Below are positions 1 through 11,487 of a stretch of 64,000 nucleotides of DNA, in pieces. Location: positions 930,001-994,000 of the forward strand of contig CM074769.1 in NCBI GenBank assembly GCA_037355855.1, written 5' to 3'. The notes under the pieces are model-generated. The model was not told the origin of the DNA. It saw only the letters and a program-made list of their open reading frames with translations, and made no database searches. This DNA comes from Pseudo-nitzschia pungens (taxonomy: Eukaryota > Bacillariophyta > Bacillariophyceae > Bacillariales > Bacillariaceae). A program made the translations under genes and the position numbers. Positions within the stretch are counted from its first letter, which is position 1; the number at the start of each line of letters is the position of its first letter.

Positions 1-3000
1 CAGCGATCGACGCCAGCAACAAAAATCTCAGTCTTGGGGAGATGGAAGTCTGGTCCATCGTTTGCGGGACGAAGGTTTCACTCCACAAGAGATCTTGGAT
101 GCAGGATTGGCAATCCTCACGAGGAAAGGCAAAGAACAGCAGAGCCAGAACAGCAAAAGAGATTCTGATGGCGAAAACCCTGACGAAGAGAAAGTAGTTC
201 GAGCACAAGAACATCGAGATTTTTCCACCATCATGGATAGATTTCGAGGGCGACTTGTTGTCCCCATCTTTGACGCCACTGGCAGTCACGTGCTAGGATT
301 TGGAGGTCGAATCTTGGAAAGCTCGGTGGAAGTCGCCTCTGATTTCAAAGCGGCGAAATATCTGAATAGTCCAGAGTCTTTGGTCTTTCAGAAAAAAGAA
401 CTCCTATTTGGTCAACATATGGTCAAGTTTGCAACAGCTTCCGACACCAAGACTACCAATAAAAGCAGCGCGACATCAGCAGCCCGGCGGCGACCACGCT
501 CCTTAATCATTGTAGAGGGATACATGGACGCCATTGCCCTCTGGCAAGCGGGGGTGAAAGAAACGGTAGCGTCAATGGGAACAGCCCTAACTAAGGAACA
601 ACTCATGGCGGCGGCAAACACGGCGAGGCAAACCGGTGGTAGGTTGCAATTTTTTCGTCGCGACCACTTGCAGCAGAAAGACGGACAACTCGGAATACGC
701 ATAGCTTGGTCGTTATTGTTTGTTTCTGCCTTTCTGTATGATTCCTTTGCCTCAACAAGCTAATATTCCTTTTGAAACAACGACATTTATACAATGCGCT
801 GCACTTTTTTCCCAAAATAGGACGCATTGTTTTGTGCCTCGACAATGATAACGCCGGGTTTGCGGCCGTCACGCGATTGTGCGCAGGCTCCGATCCGATT
901 CTTTTGTCTGTGACGGAAAAGTCTAATTTAGAAATTTTTGTCGCTAATCTTCCGGGGAACGTCAAAGATCCGGCGGAATTTTTGGAAGAGAATCAAGAGG
1001 CAAAGGATCTGGATGAGAAATTCCGAACCGAGGTGATCGATGGAGCTCAAGAATGGAGCAAATGGTACATGAACTCTCTGGTTGCTGCGTATAATTCATC
1101 GGCTACTGAGGGAGAAGATGGGAGTTTCAGTCAAATTTTTGACAAGTTGGCCTTTTTTCTATCGGTTTTTCAAGGCGTCGATGACCGAATGAAGAAGGCC
1201 GCATTCATAGCTCCAAAACTAACAGACATTGTTGACACAAACGAAGAAAGAGATACCAATGATAAAGATCGAATAGAAGCTTCAAGAACAGCAAGAATCC
1301 AAGTAGCATCGAATCTGGTGGAAAAAGCCTCACACGTTGCCCATTCGAAATCTGTTTATGCTCGAAAGAAAAATCAACTGGCGGTGGGAGCTACTAGAAA
1401 AGAAGCCGCTATCTCCAAGAGCCTCGAAATTAGTCAAGACTTGACGTTAGCGGAGACGGGCAAACAGAAGAAGCCTCAAACACCACCGCAACTTGAATCG
1501 AACGACAAAGGTTTTTCTGGATGGCAGCGACCAAAACCAACCATGGAGAGACAGAGAACGCAAATGAAGCGTCCATATAGAGTTAGAAGATTCGAGAAGT
1601 CCATGACGAGACACATTGCGGGTGTCGGAGGAAATCCATTTGATGATGAATGGCTGGGTGTAACAAAAGACAAGGTACGTTTCGTTTGTCCTGAAGGAAT
1701 CGTGACTTTGACTTCCTAGACCTTTTTAGCTCACATTAAAAAATTCATTTCGATCGTATCTTGGTCATATGAAAGTACACGAATGAGCGAAATCCTCTTC
1801 GATACGAACTAGATTACGCATCAAAATTTAATCAAAAATATATCGGCCCTGAAACCAGTGTCAGATTCAACAAAAACAATTACCACGGCACGTGGACTAC
1901 ACCAGATGCAATGGCCGCGGGATACGTTGCTCGTTCGAAGTCAAAGAACCTAGACTTTCTAGAGAAAGGAACCAGCTCCCTGGTGGAGTCCAACGTGGAA
2001 GATAGATCTTTATTCATCGAAGACTTGTTATTTAGTATACTCGTCCGGTTTTCTGGTGCCCGGAAGGCCCTTTACGAGTCCATTCGAATCAGCAAGGCAT
2101 CGGGATCTGCAGGAGATATTTTATGGAGTGTGCCAGAAAAAGAATGGCTTTTCAAGTGTCTCGTGGATGAAATCAACGACATCCCACAGAACGTTGTGGG
2201 TCTGGAAGATCTGTCGGAAATGCGATCATATTTGAGCACTCGACCAGATGTGATTCCCGGGGCTCTCAGTTCTACCGTGAAACAGGTTGTAGAAAAAGAA
2301 AACGTTTTTGATAACGAACTAGACGACAGAACAAATTCATTTTCCGCTGAAAGCAGTTCGGATCAAACAAACTATCAAGCTGGGGGTCATGAAAAGACAA
2401 AAACTCACGACAACGTCGCAGATTATACCGGAGATTTGGAGGTTTCGGTCACACAACGTCACAACTTACCGAAGACCAATAAGATTCCGAAGATTCCAGC
2501 CATTGGGGACGAATGGTCTGGTGTTTCACACAATGAAGGATACACCGATGACTTCATGTCTGATTTTGGGGAAGATATAATGTTTTCGGGTGATGTCGAT
2601 GATGCATTCATGGACTCCATTGGTCCAATCGATTTTGCAAATCCTGAATTTGATGACGAGGCGTCAACAACCTACAAACCCTCGGTCAAAAACGCGAATG
2701 GGAGTTTTTCAGCTGACGACTCGGGATCAATAGTTCAAAAATCCACGATCGATGGAGTAAGGGGTGATGTTTTAGATGATGATTCCGAAGGTAAAGAAGA
2801 AGAAGCAGAATTTCTTGGTGAAAACGACAATTCCGAAAGTTTGGATACCAATCTTGTTGTTGCATCAAACGAAGGAACTGTCGTAAGCGAAGGGAGTCTC
2901 GACCGTCTGTTCATGGAGGGTTTGGAAAGTTATGATATCTTTGGTAAATTTTACGCCGACGAAGACACAATGAACATTGGCAGCAACGAAGACAAGGCAA

Positions 3001-3821
3001 ATTGTGCTGTCCAGGATCTGTACACCATGCTGCAATTTTCCTCTGTACTGAAGAGGATCGAGGCCGGTAGAAAGTACATGGAAGAAAACAACGAAGATTT
3101 GCTCAGATTACGAATGGCAGAGAACAACAATCTCGTCAACGGGGACAACGATGCGTCTAGTGAAATAGAGTTTTCTGCACACAATACTCTGGACGAGGTT
3201 TTATCGGAATACTGCTTCTCCAGAAGCTCCGACGGTGGACTTCGAACGGACCTGCAACGGCTACGAACCTTGACAGAGAAAAACAACCAGGCAACGGACC
3301 GTGTCCTGGCAATGATGGAAGCCGATTTCACCGATGGATCGGCCGAAACCCGCGGTTACGCTTGGCTGGGGAACGTGCTAAAGTTCAACGAATTGAAAAT
3401 GGTCGAGTGGAACGACGTTGTCGAATCCAAAGAAAACTTTCGTCCGAGTCGCGAGGGACTGGACGTTTTGGAAGACATTATTTATTCCGACTGGAACGAG
3501 CTGAGCAACCCCGACGAAATGTACGTTTTTGACAAGAACGTAGACCTCGACCACCGCAGTCACTTTGCGGATCTCGTCGTCGAGAGACCCGAAAGTGAAT
3601 CCTCCGAAGATTTCGCGCTCCGTGTGGAGGACGAATGGGACGTACAGTCATGGGAGCAAGACTACGACGAACAGAACGGCACAAATGGAAGCGCCTCAGA
3701 CAGCTTTGAGGACTACGAAGAACACGAATCTCCGGACGGCTTCCCGGGGCAATACCACGATGACGATTGGGGTGGCTACGATGATTCATTCGAAGAAGAT
3801 TCGGGATTCTACGAGGAATAG
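1..3821 (+). CDS. DnaG-type DNA primase (Toprim), 5'-truncated, likely organellar
   Basis: Three exons are visible: from before the window to 638, 821-1674 and 1776-3821. Introns are 639-820 (GTAGGT...AAATAG) and 1675-1775 (GTACGT...GAAAG; an acceptor 12 nt later also keeps frame). The visible N-part matches the bacterial DnaG catalytic core: a DRFRGRLVVPIFD stretch, then GFGGRIL and AKYLNSPES, then the Toprim acidic motif VEGYMDAIAL, and after the first intron the Toprim DxD as LCLDNDNAG. DnaG lays RNA primers for replicative DnaB-type helicases. In algae a nuclear DnaG would most plausibly serve the plastid, which is inference because the targeting end lies outside the window. Unusual is the C-terminus: about 680 residues in exon 3, largely acidic and ending in a Glu/Asp/Tyr-rich tail, with no zinc-finger and no clear DnaB-binding domain. 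Family proteins are usually about 600 residues in total. Confidence 0.85.
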
Positions 3822-4381
3822 TCCAATAGTGCATAGTTTTGCAATCGTTAAAAGGTTTCAAATCTTCTCTCCTGCAGTGCGAATCCATTACTTGTATTTC
3901 TCGTTCGGAAGAGCTTCGGTCTCGTCCCGTTGCTGTCTGTTTCTTGTTATTCAACTTCCTGGTTGACGACGCCCTTCTCCTCTCGAGCGGGACCCAAGCT
4001 CTGTCGATGGGACTGAATTTCGTGGAGTTTAAAAATATGAATGTTCCGCGGTCATGGTGGTATTGAAATCGTTGCGCGTCTCCCGATATGCATCGCTGAC
4101 AGCGTCGGGAATCTTCCTATACTGCGGTTGTGTGTAACAACAGTGTCGACCGGAATGCAATTTCACAGACTCTGTACTCGATGTCCTCGTGGATCGGAGC
4201 GTGTTCTATACAATTGCGAATCGCAAATCGTTCACCTTCACGGCTTTCGAGTTGAAATCTATCATACCATACCGTCCGATCGCTATACCTAGGTGTAGTT
4301 GACAGCTTTTTGCTGGATGATTCGTTTCGTTTCCTGTCGTTTCCTGTCGTTTCGTTTCCTCTCGCTTAGTTTTGCTTTGCT
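3822..4381. other. Intergenic stretch, primase to membrane-protein 3' ends
   Basis: These 560 bases lie between two convergent gene ends. I see no gene. Around 4319-4365 there is a short degenerate repeat of TTTCCTGTCG/TTTCG units. Short open frames here lack any recognisable composition. Confidence 0.5.
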
Positions 4382-5242
4382 TTATTGCACACCGGTGTGG
4401 GGGATTACAATCGCGCCGCTCGGCAACACCGTGCCCGGTTGGCCCGATCGTCGCAGTCTCGCTTCGTGGTCCTTTCGTCGCTGGCAGTTGCGGACCAGGG
4501 TCGCAAAGGTTTGCAGGGTGGCGTCGTCGTTGTCGTCGTCGTCGTCGAGAGCGGGATGGGTCCACTGCTGTTGCTGCTGATAACGATGAAAATGATGCTG
4601 ATGGCTCAGAACGGCCCGGACGCCGGGATCCGACGCGGAGAGCCCGAGGAGCCCCGGGCACAAACTGTCGGCCACCAGGCTCCTCCCGGCCACCAAGGGG
4701 GCCTCCTCGCAATCGGCCCTCGCGGTGTTTGCGCACCGGGTCTGCATCAGCAAGAGCGTCCCCGACACGCCAATGCCCAGGCTCACCAGGACGTCCGTGA
4801 GAACGGACACCGGATGCGGTGCTCGGTCCGCGCCCCCGTTTGCGTCCGCGTTTGGTGCGGGGACCGCCTTGTTCGGACGCGGCGGCGGGACCGGTCGAAT
4901 CCGCTCCCACACCAAGGATCGCCAGCGGCGAAACCCCGGGTTGGCCGCGAGCCGGAATCCGGTCAGGGCCACCGCAAAGGCAACGCTGCCGCACCCCACC
5001 GGGACCAGGTACTTTTTGAGTCGTTGTTCTTCCCGTTTGTAAAAGACCGCCTCGTCCCCGGTGTACCACGCCGCGCGGAGATTGCCAGCGGCGATTCGGA
5101 GGCCGTCCGCTGCGGCTTCCCAGAGGAGACGCTTCGCCTCCGAGACGGTGCTTTCCGAGGGCGAAGGGGTGGAAGGAGTTTCGGGGAGACCGGGATCGTG
5201 CTGCTGCTTCTCCTGCTGCTGGCGGCTTTCGTCGGAACCCAT
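4382..5242 (-). CDS. Hypothetical two-helix membrane protein, 286 aa
   Basis: Single-exon frame starting at an ATG at 5242; family not recognised. The N-terminus is Ser/Pro/Gln-rich and hydrophilic. A first hydrophobic segment lies at about residues 78-100 (ending VALTGFRLAA) and a second at about 146-166 (VLVSLGIGVSGTLLL). A Gln tract and a run of acidic residues lie near residue 220-235. The short C-terminus contains PSGAIVIPHTG, which looks conserved rather than random. GC content is much higher than the flanks, as in other genes of this window, which supports coding. Overlapping frames on the opposite strand (4385-5284) and in the other minus frame (4206-5249) are Arg/Pro-rich shadows. 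Likely an organellar or endomembrane protein; no function can be assigned. Confidence 0.6.
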   Translation of the reverse strand: MGSDESRQQQEKQQHDPGLPETPSTPSPSESTVSEAKRLLWEAAADGLRIAAGNLRAAWYTGDEAVFYKREEQRLKKYLVPVGCGSVAFAVALTGFRLAANPGFRRWRSLVWERIRPVPPPRPNKAVPAPNADANGGADRAPHPVSVLTDVLVSLGIGVSGTLLLMQTRCANTARADCEEAPLVAGRSLVADSLCPGLLGLSASDPGVRAVLSHQHHFHRYQQQQQWTHPALDDDDDNDDATLQTFATLVRNCQRRKDHEARLRRSGQPGTVLPSGAIVIPHTGVQ

Positions 5243-6254
5243 GGTGCAATGCGATGGGCGCGCGGATGCAACTGTTGCCGTTGACCGGAAAACGAATGCT
5301 GCACTATAGGATCGAAATTAATTACTGTAACGCTGTAGCTAGGGTTGTCTATCATCGTGATTTACCATCCACAAGCCTCTACAGAAAACCTAATCGAATC
5401 TCCAATCCATCCTTCGATTGGCAGTTGACAACTTCGTAAGTTTTTCTCTACGAACCTACAACGTACGTACCGTACGTACTAGTACCATCAAAAGTTCAAG
5501 TGTAGAATGGAACTTCTAAAGAAAGAATGATGGGAATCTTCGTTCCCATCAGATCAACCCAAAGCATGTCGCTCACCTGACGACGGACAGAACACATAGA
5601 TCACCGAACGACCGAACCCGCTCGGTACAGAATTCTCGGGCAGTTAGGATACACCGAACACATTCTTCCAACTTCATTCACCGCTATATTTCGCGGTCTG
5701 CCCAAAACCGTTACGTTTTTGAATTACTTAAGGAAGGAAAGCCCGGCGGACTCTAATCATACCCGGCCCATCTGATCTAGGCTGACAGGCGCTGTGATAG
5801 AAATAAAAATGCCATTATTTCCTTCCTTTTTTTCATTCGATCACCGACGCTAAGAACAATAAAGGCATTTTTGTCCCTACGACATGTACTCGTGCCTACG
5901 GTAACCTTACTCGTATCCGCGATACATTGCGGTTCGTATTACTGGTAGTGTTTAAATGTATTGAATGGCATTGTGTATCATTGCAGTTGTACTCGTGCCT
6001 TCATTGAGAACCTAGTACGATACAAGTTACATCATCATCATCATCATCATCGTCATCGTTAACAACAATACCAACATCAACGACGACGTCCAGAACGGAG
6101 AGCACAACCCGCAGTTTGTGTTATCCTTCGGTGTCATATCTGTCCGAGTCAGTGTGTATTTATTGTAGTGTCCGGCTGTCTTCTTTGTAGTTTCTGTCCA
6201 GTTCAGTTCTGTTCTTTCCTGCCACACCCGATCATTGCCAACAACAACAACAAA
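5243..6254. other. Divergent intergenic region upstream of the membrane protein and CELF genes
   Basis: About 1 kb between two divergent starts, so it should hold both promoters. It contains palindromic CGTACGTACCGTACGTACTAG near 5463-5482 and the octamer TAACCTTA at 5902-5909. An ATC-type trinucleotide run at about 6030-6052 lies in the probable 5' leader of the CELF gene. No gene seen. Confidence 0.5.
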
Positions 6255-8716
6255 ATGATGATGCAATCTGCAGCGGTACCCGTCGGACCCGAACCCGTCA
6301 TGGCTCCCGAAAAGCTAGAGGTCGGCGGTCACATGTCCGACGAAAAGAAGGAGTCTCCCTCGGAAGAAGAACAAGCCGAGTACAACCTCCACCATCAACA
6401 ACAGCAGCCGCAGCTGATGCACCCGCACTACACCCACAATCCATACGCCTATCCCCACCTCATGGCAGGGATGGTTCCACCCCAGCAGGTCTACATCCAA
6501 CAACAGCAGCAGCCCCAGCACCACCACCAGCTCCCCCTGGAGACGCGGTTTCAATCGCTGGGGCTGGACAACAACAACAACAACAATCAGGGTGGCGGAG
6601 CACCCTCGGGAACGGGCCAGGAGGGAAGCAGCAGCAATAGCAGCAGCAACAACGAGGAGACCGAACGCAGCAACAACGAGAACAACAACAATCAAAACGA
6701 GAACAGCAGCAGCAACGATGGATCGGACGATGCGAACAACGAGGGAGGCGAACAGATTGCCAACGAGGAGGGGGGAGAGAACGAGAGCGACGAGGAACCG
6801 ATCAAGCTCTTTGTGGGACAGGTACGAGCCATGCGAATGCGAAACCGAAACGCGAAACGCGAAACCGAGCAACAATGGGAGCGAGCGAGAAACAGCCAAC
6901 AAACAAAAACCACGCATCGGAACCCCATTGAGGAACACGGAGTGTTCGCAATCGGAGAAGATGCAAAGTATTGCAATGCAATTCGATGCAATGCAATGCA
7001 ATGTTGTCCAGTGGTTGCTGACCTAGGAATGGAATCGTTTGATAGGTGTCCCGAAAGACGAACAGGTGTTTTGTGTTTACCGGATTACTTGGAAACGATC
7101 CCTCTACGGTGATTCAGTGGTGTATCTATGGCATGATTCTCGAACTCCGGCAGTGCAGTGGTTCTCGGTATTCCAATCAGTTTGATGCTGGTACTAACAC
7201 TCTTTCTCGTCTTTGCTTTGCTTTGCATTCGCCCATTCTTCCGTTCTACAGGTTCCCAAGACCATGAACGAAGAGGACATCTTCCCGACCTTTAACCCCT
7301 TTGGACCGCTCAAGGACGTTTCGATCATTCGTGACAAGCACACGCAGCTGCACCGGGGATGCGCCTTTGTCACCTACTGGAACGCAAGCGACGCCGAGCA
7401 GGCGCAGGAAGCCCTTCACGGAAAGCACATATTTCCCGGTGCCCGCAGACCGGCACAGGTCAAGCCGGCCGAACCCTCGGTCCCCGAAAACAAGTTGTTC
7501 ATCGGGATGCTCTCCCGAAGGGCCGGGGAAGAAGAGGTGCGCGAGCTCTTTCAACCCCACTGGCGACATCCGGGAAATCTACATGATTCGCAACGCCGAC
7601 GGAACCAGCAAGTGCGCCGCCTTTTTGAGATACGTCAACCGCGACTCGGCGATACAAGCCATCGAAAACCTCCACAACAACATCGTCATGGAGGGAGCGG
7701 CCAGACCCCTCATCGTCAAGTTTGCCGACAACAAAGCACCAGCGCCAGCAGCGACACATGAGGAATGCGCGACGACAGGAGCTCATGGTCCACCCCGGGG
7801 GAGTCTACGCCGGTCCCTATCACGGACACCACATGCCGTTGCCACCCCCCGGAAGCACACCCCATCAATACCCCCCGCACATCACGGGACCGCCGCACCA
7901 CATGCCCCAGTACCCGGGTCCCTACCCCGGGCCGGGGGCCTCGGGGCAGATGTACCCGATGGGATACCCTCCACCTCCCTACGGGGGACACCCCCCGTAC
8001 GGGGCATTCGGGGCAAACGGCAACGCCACCCGGCAGGGAGGTCCCCGCCGCCACCCCGGTGATCCCGGCATGAACCAGGCCAACAATCCTCGTCCGCGTG
8101 AGGGTCCGGCCGGAGCCAACCTGTTTGTCTACCACCTGCCGCACGACCTGACCGATGCCGATCTGGCCACGGCCTTCAATCCCTTTGGGAACGTGATCAG
8201 CGCCAAGGTCTACGTCGATCGGTACACGGGTGAATTCCAAGGGATTCGGTACGTTGTTGCCAAGAAAAAACGCACGGAAGACCGACTACTGCACTCCTGT
8301 AGTTGGTTTCAGTCACCCAACCGGAGGTCGTTTTCCTTTCGAGCCTTGTTCCGACGAATCGTTTCTCACCTTTGTGATTCATCCCCTCGTCTTGTTTTCG
8401 TTCCCAGGGTTTGTCTCGTACGACTCTGTAATCTCGGCCGAACAGGCCATCGAACAAATGAACGGATTCCAGATCGGAAACAAGCGCCTCAAGGTGCAGC
8501 ACAAGCGCTGTCCACAACAACGGCGGGGGCAACCGGGGTGCCCAACAGTCCCCGGTCATGGTCCCCTACGACCAACAGCCGCAACCGGGACCACAGGGCA
8601 TTCTGGAAACTTCCGCGCCACCCGACGTTGGTTTGGACGCCGGGAATTCCGCTCCCCCGGCGGAAGGTCCCCAGGCTCCCATTGGCGGTGGCGAGGGTCC
8701 GGGAATGATGTCCTAG
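6255..8716 (+). CDS. CELF/Bruno-like RNA-binding protein with three RRMs; frame broken in four places
   Basis: Exons 6255-6821, 7252-8248 and 8408-8716 (introns of 430 and 159 nt, GT-AG). A Gln/Asn/His-rich N-terminus is followed by RRM1 (starts IKLFVGQ, RNP1-like GCAFVTYW), RRM2 ([15 protein letters not shown]), a Pro/Gly/Tyr linker and RRM3 ([18 protein letters not shown]). Two adjacent RRMs, a linker and a distant third RRM is the CELF/CUG-BP plan: proteins that control splicing, mRNA decay and translation. The conserved reading jumps frame at about 7555-7558 (CCCC), 7733-7735 (AAA), 8235-8236 (TT) and about 8525-8529 (GGGGG). Each jump is one surplus base, and skipping it restores canonical RRM sequence. 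The third jump also restores correct phase across the last intron. The last frame ends at a TAG at 8714-8716. Sequencing overcalls are the simplest explanation; a decayed gene is less likely because the residues are so well kept. Confidence 0.85.
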
Positions 8717-9280
8717 ACGCATGGAATGGAATGGGATGGATGGCACGCTGCGTCCTGCGTCTTCGTCTCTCCACTCGTTCTCGGTACCCGCACGATCGCG
8801 GTGGTGGTGACTCCCATTCCAAAACAACTGCTCTGGATTGCCGATTCGTGTCGACGGTGCGTACCGGTACCCGAGCGGAACCGACCGCTGACTCGTGATT
8901 TGGAATCGCGCGAAAGGACTACGTTAATTCAAAAGAAAACTACCCCAGCAGCAACCACCCCGATGCGTGTTCTCACTGGGAGGGTGAGAACACCGCGCAG
9001 CACAACACCGCCACCGTGGGGAAGGTTGTTTGTTTGTCCCCAGTAACAAGTGAAAAGGTCCTACCTCTCCATTGCATATTTTCGATGTCCGATTGTTCCA
9101 TTACAACACTAACTGCATATCTACGTATTACATATTTTATCTAATCCACACACAAAACCAATTCTTTCTCAAAACAATAGCTCTTGAATTGCACGTACAG
9201 ATTGTTTCGGTGTTGGTGCTGTAGTTACAGTATATTATGGATTATCGCCCATTCGGCTGGTTCGTGTTCGATGAAACTGT
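8717..9280. other. Intergenic, convergent 3' ends
   Basis: 564 bases between the CELF and RPN3 stop codons. I see no gene. The sequence turns AT-rich after about 9050, as expected for 3' untranslated regions. Confidence 0.5.
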
Positions 9281-11024
9281 TTAGTAATCTTCATCGAATT
9301 CGTCTTCCAGTTCCTGCACCTTTTCTTCGTCCGTCTTGTCGTCGCTTCCGCGCTTTCCTCGTCGATTCCCCCGACTCGCTTCCAACTGTTTCTTGTACGC
9401 ATCCGGTGGATACCTCATTCCGCGGACGGCGTCGTTGTGTGTCGTGAGGCAGTAGGCGATGCGGCGGTGGAATGCCTCGGCGGGTTCCTTCGTCGCGTAG
9501 ACATCGACCAGAGTCGTGGCTCTGCACGTATCCCTCCTCGTGGTGAATCGTCGCGTCCAAGACCCCGTCCCGAACGGCTTTGGCGACGACAAACTCGGCC
9601 GAGGTCGCCGACGGCAGGCCCAGTCGGTCGGCAACGTCCTGCAGACTCAGGCGAGAATAACTCACGTGGAGCTTTCGGAGTCCCGCCTTGACGACCTGTT
9701 GCGCCAGTCGCGAGATGAGGGTGTAGGTGTTGTCCATCTGGAGCTGCGAGGACTGTTCGGAAACGACCTTGGTGTACACCGCTAGATCTCCTCGACGAAC
9801 GGCCTGCGTAATGGTCAGGTAGGGTGCCAATTCGGTCTTCATTCCCTTGGTGAAAAAGACGTGACGCTTGGGGATTTCTCCCATGAGGAGTTGGACAACC
9901 ACTAGAAGCCGCTGAGCCGTGATTCGGAAGCCTAGACCAGTATTCGTTGGTGCCTTGCGGAGGCATTGGCTGAGATTCGAAAAGGCGGTGGTATATTCCA
10001 GTCTAAGAGCTTGAATGCGTCCGCTGTAATACAAGTATCGGCAGAGCTCGTTGTTCGACGCTGATTCGGGAAAGGTTGCGTTCGAAAGCAATTTGTTTGC
10101 TTGTTCCACTAACCAATCGATGAAAGACGAGAATTGTGAGGATATAGAAAGAATTCCAAAACAGCATTTATTCCGAAGCAGTCAACCGAGAGCAGGGACA
10201 AGCCAGAAAACTCCAATTACCTACCCTGAGAATGTTCCAAGAGGTCGCGAAGCATAAGATTGAGAAGCGTCGCCTGGCAGTCGACATCACGACGAAGACA
10301 AGCCATGTTGTGGGCCTTAGCCATAACGTTTCTCAACGCAACCGTAACAGCGGGATCCTTCATCGAATCGGCAATCAGCGATCGGTATCTGTAGAGACGA
10401 GCCAACAGGGGAAAGAGAGAGGAAACCGATGCACCCAGGGACGAAGTCACCTTCTTGGCGGCAATCGTGACTTGTTCCAACAGAATGGCGATTCCCTTTT
10501 CGACCAGTTCCATTCCTTGCGTGTACTTTTTTGCTTTCCACAAAATACGAACCTGCAGACTCAACAACCACGACTCGACCTCTCGGCGCGAAGCCATCGA
10601 GAGATATTCGACCTTGGCGCCGCTCGACGGATCTTTCCCCTCCACGTCCATTGACGACGCGGCTTCGGAAGCCTTGGCATCGTCCACCTCGATCGCCAAG
10701 AGGAGCGATCGCGTTCTGTCGTCATCCGTGTTGGGATCTAGGAGAGTCTTAGCGGCGGAAACAATATCGACCGAGGTGGCAGCGCCCGCGGCTCCGGATG
10801 CGGTTCCGAGCCACCGGCGGGTGACCTTGACGGGATTTCCAAAGGTGTAGAGCTGGCGGTCCTGGTTCGAGGATCCCCCGCCCAGCAATCGTTCGAGGCG
10901 ACGGGCAGCGGCCTCGAGTGGTGCAACGGAGGGAAACCGCTTCCTCCTTCTTCGTCTTCGACGCATCTTCCTTTGTTGTCGGCGCGGTTGTTGTCGTGTC
11001 TTCCATTTTCGTATCTTCCACCAT
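9281..11024 (-). CDS. RPN3: 26S proteasome regulatory subunit RPN3 (PSMD3), two frame breaks
   Basis: Exon 1 runs 11024 to 10225 and exon 2 10108 to 9281, with a 116-nt intron starting GTAGGT. Hallmarks include ELCRYLYYSGRIQALRLEY, then APTNTGLGFRITAQRLL, LLMGEIP, YSRLSLQDVA, ATIHHEEGYVQS and AFHRRIAYCL. The C-terminal half holds the TPR-like and PCI region that packs RPN3 into the lid of the 19S particle. Length after repair is about 540 residues, normal for the family, and the tail is acidic (ELEDEFDEDY). The first break is near 10934-10936, joining the ATG-containing frame to APLEAAARRLERLL. The second is at 9518-9519, between EEGYVQS and TTLVDVY. Both are one surplus base in a short run. 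The essential nature of this gene argues against it being a pseudogene. Confidence 0.92.
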
Positions 11025-11398
11025 GATGACTTTGGTCTATTTACTGGGTTCTCCGCAGATTGGCTCGGGTGGTTCTGGTTGCTCTCACGTCGATAAGACT
11101 GCTCGGAGCGACTTCGTTTGGCAAATCAAATGTCGCAGTTGGTGGTGTATGGTATTTCCCGACTATGGTTGTCCACTTTACCGGTAGCACCGCTGTCGAT
11201 TGTTCGAAGGGGATTGTTTCGGATGTTCTTGTTTTCCATCGTTCATCAACGACCCGGATTAGCGTCGTTGCTCGATCCGGGAGAGGGATGATTCTTTCAG
11301 CTTCGAAATCTATCGGCGGAAGTCTGTCCGCCTTGTCCTTATTCTTTTCTATTTCTATCTCTTTTCTGCGTGCATGTTAGCACTCGACAAATATAGTT
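11025..11398. other. Intergenic upstream of RPN3 and tRNA
   Basis: 374 bases holding the RPN3 promoter and the leader of the tRNA gene. No gene seen; GC-moderate with a T-rich stretch at 11340-11365. Confidence 0.45.
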
Positions 11399-11478
11399 GA
11401 CATTGTGGCCGAGCGGTCTAAGGCGCAACGTTAAGGCCGTTGTCTTAATTGGCGGGGGTTCGAATCCCCTCGATGTCA
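11399..11478 (+). tRNA. tRNA-Leu (anticodon AAG)
   Basis: The cloverleaf can be drawn by eye. The acceptor stem is GACATTG with CGATGTC (one G-U). The D arm GCC...GGC encloses GAGCGGTCTAA, carrying the A box. The anticodon stem CAACG/CGTTG encloses the loop TTAAGGC, giving anticodon AAG, which reads CUU and (with inosine) CUC leucine codons. An 11-nt class II variable arm precedes the T arm GGGGG-TTCGAAT-CCCCT, which is the B box. The discriminator is A, as expected for Leu. No intron. The next three bases are CCA, but nuclear eukaryotic tRNAs usually receive CCA after transcription, so this is probably chance. Confidence 0.95.
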
Positions 11479-11482
11479 CCAC

Positions 11483-11487
11483 TTTTT
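11483..11487 (+). terminator. RNA polymerase III terminator of tRNA-Leu
   Basis: A TTTTT run begins four bases after the mature tRNA end, the standard Pol III stop signal. Confidence 0.8.

Noticed and set aside
4206..5249. 347-codon minus-strand frame overlapping the two-helix protein
   Set aside because: Starts at TTG and is Arg/Gly/Pro-rich throughout. The frame from the ATG at 5242 has membrane helices and normal composition.
7555..8529. Euplotes-style programmed +1 frameshifting at stop codons
   Set aside because: None of the CELF shift sites sits at a stop codon in the zero frame; they sit in or beside short base runs instead.
11479..11481. Encoded CCA tail on tRNA-Leu, suggesting bacterial origin
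   Set aside because: Three bases match by chance easily. The gene has a Pol III terminator and the neighbours are nuclear.
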